The notes under the pieces were generated by a model. It saw nothing but the letters and a program-made list of their open reading frames with translations. It searched no databases and was not told the DNA's origin. Below, piece after piece: positions 61,557-64,000 of a stretch of DNA of 64,000 bases. Where the stretch lies: NCBI GenBank assembly GCA_016125475.1, contig WGLR01000012.1, forward strand, positions 171,231 through 235,230. Direction: 5' to 3'. Position 1 is the first letter of the stretch; every line of letters begins with the position of its first letter. The stretch is from Betaproteobacteria bacterium. Lineage in GTDB: Bacteria > Pseudomonadota > Gammaproteobacteria > Burkholderiales > Ga0077523. Position numbers and translations under genes: made by a program.

Positions 61557-61600
61557 GACGCCCGCGGACCGAAATCCGGTCGCGTCGTCCCGCCTCATGA

Positions 61601-62119
61601 TCAGCCCGTGAAGTGCACACGGCGGCGCTGCTGCGGCGGCCGCGAGACATGTTCCAGTGGCAGCTGATGCGTCGCCTTGATCGTCGTGAGCGCGATGCTG
61701 GTCTTGACCTGGGCGACACCGGGCAGCGTGAGCAGCCGTTTCATCATGAGATCGGAAAACGTCGCGAGGTCCGGAGTCACGATCCTCAGCATGTAGTCCG
61801 CCTCGCCGGTCACCGCGAAACATTCGAGCACTTCCGGCATCGCGGCCACCTCCCGTTCGAATTCCGCCGGACGCGTCCTGTCGTGACGTTCGAGCACGAT
61901 CTGGGCATAGGCCGACACGCCCAACCCGAGTGCCTGCGCATCGAGCAGTGCAGCGTAGCCGGCGACGACACCTGCTTCCTCGAGCCGTTGAACCCGCCGA
62001 CTGATCTGTGAGGGCGACAGGTTCACGCGCTCGCCCAGTGCCGCATTCGTGGCGTGTCCGTCCTGCTGCAGCGCCGCCAGGAGCCGGATGTCGTACCGGT
62101 CGATGTTGATCGCGTTCAT
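61601..62119 (-). CDS. Lrp/AsnC family transcriptional regulator
   Basis: A 172-residue Lrp/AsnC regulator with HTH at about 5-55 (IDRYDIRLLAALQQDGHATNAALGERVNLS; SQISRRVQRLEEAGVV) and a RAM effector domain (about 70-150; VLECFAVTGEADYMLRIVTPDL). A GGAGGTGTATCC site precedes the ATG at 62119. It is divergent from HPPD (62329), the usual arrangement for its regulator; control probably responds to tyrosine or phenylalanine. Confidence 0.92.
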   Translation of the reverse strand: MNAINIDRYDIRLLAALQQDGHATNAALGERVNLSPSQISRRVQRLEEAGVVAGYAALLDAQALGLGVSAYAQIVLERHDRTRPAEFEREVAAMPEVLECFAVTGEADYMLRIVTPDLATFSDLMMKRLLTLPGVAQVKTSIALTTIKATHQLPLEHVSRPPQQRRRVHFTG

Positions 62120-62328
62120 GGATACACCTCCTGATGCACGATGTGTGCATATCGTAGGCCGGTTCCGGAGCTGTTCGAATCCATCTTGCACGGCCATGCA
62201 GCAATAATTCCCTCGATCATCACTGGTCGCGGGACCTCGCTCGCGGCCGGGATGTCGAATCAGGAGGGACGTCCGTGCCTGCCGGCGTGGTGTCCCCACA
62301 CGGAACGAATCAGGCTGGAGGTGGTGCC
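62120..62328. promoter_or_regulatory. Divergent promoter region, lrp-like gene / hppD
   Basis: The 209-base gap between the divergent regulator and HPPD genes has an AT-richer core (GATGCACGATGTGTGCATATCG), including the palindrome-like GATGCACGATGTGTGCATATC near 62133. This is a candidate Lrp-type binding site between the two starts. Inference only. Confidence 0.4.
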
Positions 62329-63408
62329 ATGACCGACATTTTCGACAATCCGATGGGACTGGAGGGCTTCGAGTTCGTCGAGTTCGCGTCGCCGACGCCG
62401 GGCGTACTGGAACCCGTCTTCGAGCGCCTCGGCTTCACGAAGGTGGCGGTCCACCGATCGAAGGACGTGATGCTCTACCGGCAGGGCGACATCAACTTCA
62501 TCATCAACCGCGAGCCCCGCAGTGCCGCGGCGTACTTCGCGGCGGAGCACGGCCCCTCGGCGTGCGGAATGGCCTTCCGCGTGCGCGACTCGCATCGGGC
62601 ATTCGCGCGCGCGCTCGAACTCGGTGCCCAGCCCGTTGAGATGCCCACCGGGCCCATGGAACTGAGACTCCCGGCGATACGGGGCATCGGCGGGGCGCCG
62701 CTCTATCTCATCGACCGGTTCGGTGACGGGTCGTCCATCTATGACATCGACTTCCGCTTTCTCGACGGTGTCGACCGACACCCCTTCGGACACGGACTGA
62801 GGCTCGTGGATCATCTCACCCACAACGTGTATCGCGGCCGCATGGCTCACTGGGGCGCGTTCTACGAACGTATGTTCAATTTCCGGGAGATCCGGCATTT
62901 CGACATCAGGGGCGAATACACCGGGCTCAGTTCGAAGGCGATGACCGCGCCGGACGGAAGGATCAGGATCCCGCTGAACGAAGAGGCACCGAAGTCCGCC
63001 GGTCAGATCGAGGAGTTCCTGATGAAGTTCGGGGGCGAGGGCATCCAGCACATCGCGTTGCTGACCGACGATCTGATCGCGACGGTCGACGGGCTTCGCG
63101 CGAGCGGTGTTCCCCTCATGTCGCCGCCGCCGGCCACGTACTACGAAATGCTGCCCGAGCGGCTGCCCGGTCACGCCGTCGACGCGGGCGCGCTGCAGAC
63201 GCGAGGCATCCTGATCGACGGGACGACTTCCGGCGGGCGCGCGAGGTTGCTGCTCCAGATCTTCTCGGAATGCCTGCTCGGGCCGGTGTTCTTCGAGTTC
63301 ATCGAGCGCCGGGGGGACGACGGATTCGGCGAGGGCAACTTCAGGGCGCTCTTCGAATCGATGGAGCGCGACCAGATGCGACGCGGCACGATCGATGCCG
63401 TGCACTGA
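62329..63408 (+). CDS. hppD: 4-hydroxyphenylpyruvate dioxygenase
   Basis: A 359-residue non-heme iron enzyme converting 4-hydroxyphenylpyruvate to homogentisate in tyrosine breakdown. Iron ligands are His162 (VDHLTHNV), His241 ([10 protein letters not shown]) and Glu323 ([10 protein letters not shown]), and the C-terminal signature [18 protein letters not shown] is present. Both VOC modules are complete. GGAGGTG precedes the ATG at 62329. Homogentisate dioxygenase is not in the window. Confidence 0.95.
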   Translation: MTDIFDNPMGLEGFEFVEFASPTPGVLEPVFERLGFTKVAVHRSKDVMLYRQGDINFIINREPRSAAAYFAAEHGPSACGMAFRVRDSHRAFARALELGAQPVEMPTGPMELRLPAIRGIGGAPLYLIDRFGDGSSIYDIDFRFLDGVDRHPFGHGLRLVDHLTHNVYRGRMAHWGAFYERMFNFREIRHFDIRGEYTGLSSKAMTAPDGRIRIPLNEEAPKSAGQIEEFLMKFGGEGIQHIALLTDDLIATVDGLRASGVPLMSPPPATYYEMLPERLPGHAVDAGALQTRGILIDGTTSGGRARLLLQIFSECLLGPVFFEFIERRGDDGFGEGNFRALFESMERDQMRRGTIDAVH

Positions 63409-63453
63409 CACTGCCACGCCGGACGTGCCGCGCGCCTCGCGCGTCCGAACGGA

Positions 63454-63867
63454 TCACTGCGTGAGGTCGGCGGCGTGCCTGCGCGCGATCGCGATTTCGG
63501 AAGGAGTGAGCAGGTATCCGGGTCGCCGCCCGCCCATCAGCAGACCGAACGTGGTCTGCGTCGACTTGTTCGGGTGTTTCAGCCCGAGCGCGTGACCCAG
63601 TTCGTGCGCGATGGTCCGGCTGAGGGATCCGGTCCGGAACGGGGGCGATTCGGTCAGCTGAAACTTCTCCGGCGGGCGGCGGGCGTGCGAGGACTTGTCG
63701 CTCCACTCGCCGACGAAGATGCGGCGCAGGCGCCGCCTCGTGTTTCCCTGCGAGGCCTCGCCGAGGTAGGGCACGAGATGGATGTCGATCGCGCCTGAGT
63801 CGTTTCCGGAAACGTCCACGAGGCGCTCGAGACTGCGAATGCGGGCGGCGTCGGACCGGCCTGTCAT
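63454..63867 (-). CDS. Small matrixin-like zinc metallopeptidase
   Basis: A 137-residue protease domain with the zinc motif HELGHALGLKH (His88, Glu89, His92, His98) and a Met-turn (FGLLMGGR, Met111), as in metzincins. It is much shorter than typical secreted matrixins and its visible start has neither a signal peptide nor a ribosome site. A 15-codon open frame with a Shine-Dalgarno site and a signal-like sequence lies immediately upstream in another frame, suggesting translational coupling or a lost frame (see findings). Confidence 0.78.
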   Translation of the reverse strand: MTGRSDAARIRSLERLVDVSGNDSGAIDIHLVPYLGEASQGNTRRRLRRIFVGEWSDKSSHARRPPEKFQLTESPPFRTGSLSRTIAHELGHALGLKHPNKSTQTTFGLLMGGRRPGYLLTPSEIAIARRHAADLTQ

Positions 63868-63869
63868 TT

Positions 63870-63917
63870 TCAGAAGACGACCGCACCAATCAGCGCGGTT
63901 TGAAGCCTGTTGTGCAT
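63870..63917 (-). other. Short upstream reading frame before the metallopeptidase
   Basis: A 15-codon frame, MHNRLQTALIGAVVF, with AGGAG four bases before its ATG (63917), ends in TGA two bases before the metallopeptidase ATG. The peptide is hydrophobic and signal-like. A -1 shift at its last codon would join it to the protease as a continuous N terminus. Either a coupled leader peptide or a mutation/assembly artefact would explain it. Confidence 0.4.
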
Positions 63918-64000
63918 AGGGCTCCTGACAGCCAGATATCAGGACTCATCTGCACGAAACTCGTCTATGCTCAATACTCGTGTGCACCAAAGCGAGGTGA

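Noticed and set aside
63868-63945. A lipobox-like ISGC upstream of the metallopeptidase in its own frame.
   Set aside because: An in-frame TGA lies just before it and no start codon or hydrophobic signal region exists, so it is probably chance; the other-frame leader is the better explanation.

Overview
The window is 64 kb of GC-rich, gene-dense bacterial DNA with short intergenic gaps and many ATGA/GTGA stop-start overlaps. Gene content (outer-membrane phospholipase A, MnmC, DUF3429, FIST, form II CoxL, a VTT-flavoprotein fusion, 4-hydroxyphenylpyruvate dioxygenase) fits a Gram-negative proteobacterium, most likely a soil or freshwater betaproteobacterium. That placement is inferred from families, not from a marker gene. 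I see no rRNA, tRNA, CRISPR array, transposase, integrase or phage genes, so this looks like chromosome.

Layout. 0.1-4.7 kb, minus strand: a complete branched-chain amino acid/urea/amide type ABC importer (order H, binding protein, M, G, F). 5.1-6.0 kb: a split YeeE/YedE sulfur transporter pair. 6.3-11.3 kb: an arsS-led island (radical SAM ArsS, degenerate phosphoesterase, VTT-disulfide oxidoreductase fusion, DUF547 protein). 11.4-18.2 kb: small secreted protein, S41 protease, thiol-dioxygenase-like cupin coupled to a four-rhodanese protein, alpha/beta hydrolase, two lipoproteins, YciI protein. 18.4-31.2 kb: the main accessory block, with a PotDBCA-type importer, a three-subunit molybdenum hydroxylase of CoxL form II type, an amidase, an opposing LysR regulator, and the CoxD-like (MoxR) and CoxE-like (VWA) maturation pair. 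31.2-34.8 kb, minus strand: a TIR plus receiver-like fusion, a cytoplasmic AmpD-like amidase with an SH3b domain, a VOC protein and an EamA exporter. 34.9-37.5 kb: two arsenosugar-type glycosyltransferases and a SelD-N-terminus-like flavoprotein, the missing partners of the arsS island 24 kb away. 37.6-46.9 kb: hybrid histidine kinase, pyrophosphatase, FIST protein, second amidase, methyltransferase, STAS-like protein, HpcH/HpaI aldolase and a barrel protein. 46.9-57.8 kb: 2-oxopentenoate hydratase-like protein, MnmC, FAD oxidoreductase, PldA, DUF3429, then an energy/phosphotransfer run (PPK2, phosphotransacylase, acetate kinase) ending in a coupled guanine deaminase, and an opposing GarR-like dehydrogenase. 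57.8-63.9 kb: DUF3147, VOC, Rid, cupin, phosphoesterase, small membrane proteins, Lrp/AsnC regulator divergent from HPPD, and a small matrixin-like metallopeptidase.

How the genes may work together. The 18.4-31.2 kb block reads as one uptake-and-oxidation module: a periplasmic protein captures a small, possibly N-containing compound, the Mo enzyme hydroxylates it, and the amidase opens the resulting amide or lactam. The substrate cannot be read from sequence. The two arsS-related clusters together hold most of the accessory genes known to travel with arsenosugar synthesis, but no arsM is visible. The TIR-receiver/murein amidase pair is the best candidate for an undescribed defence or signalling system. 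Two intergenic regions 6 kb apart carry the same heptanucleotide repeat in opposite orientations.
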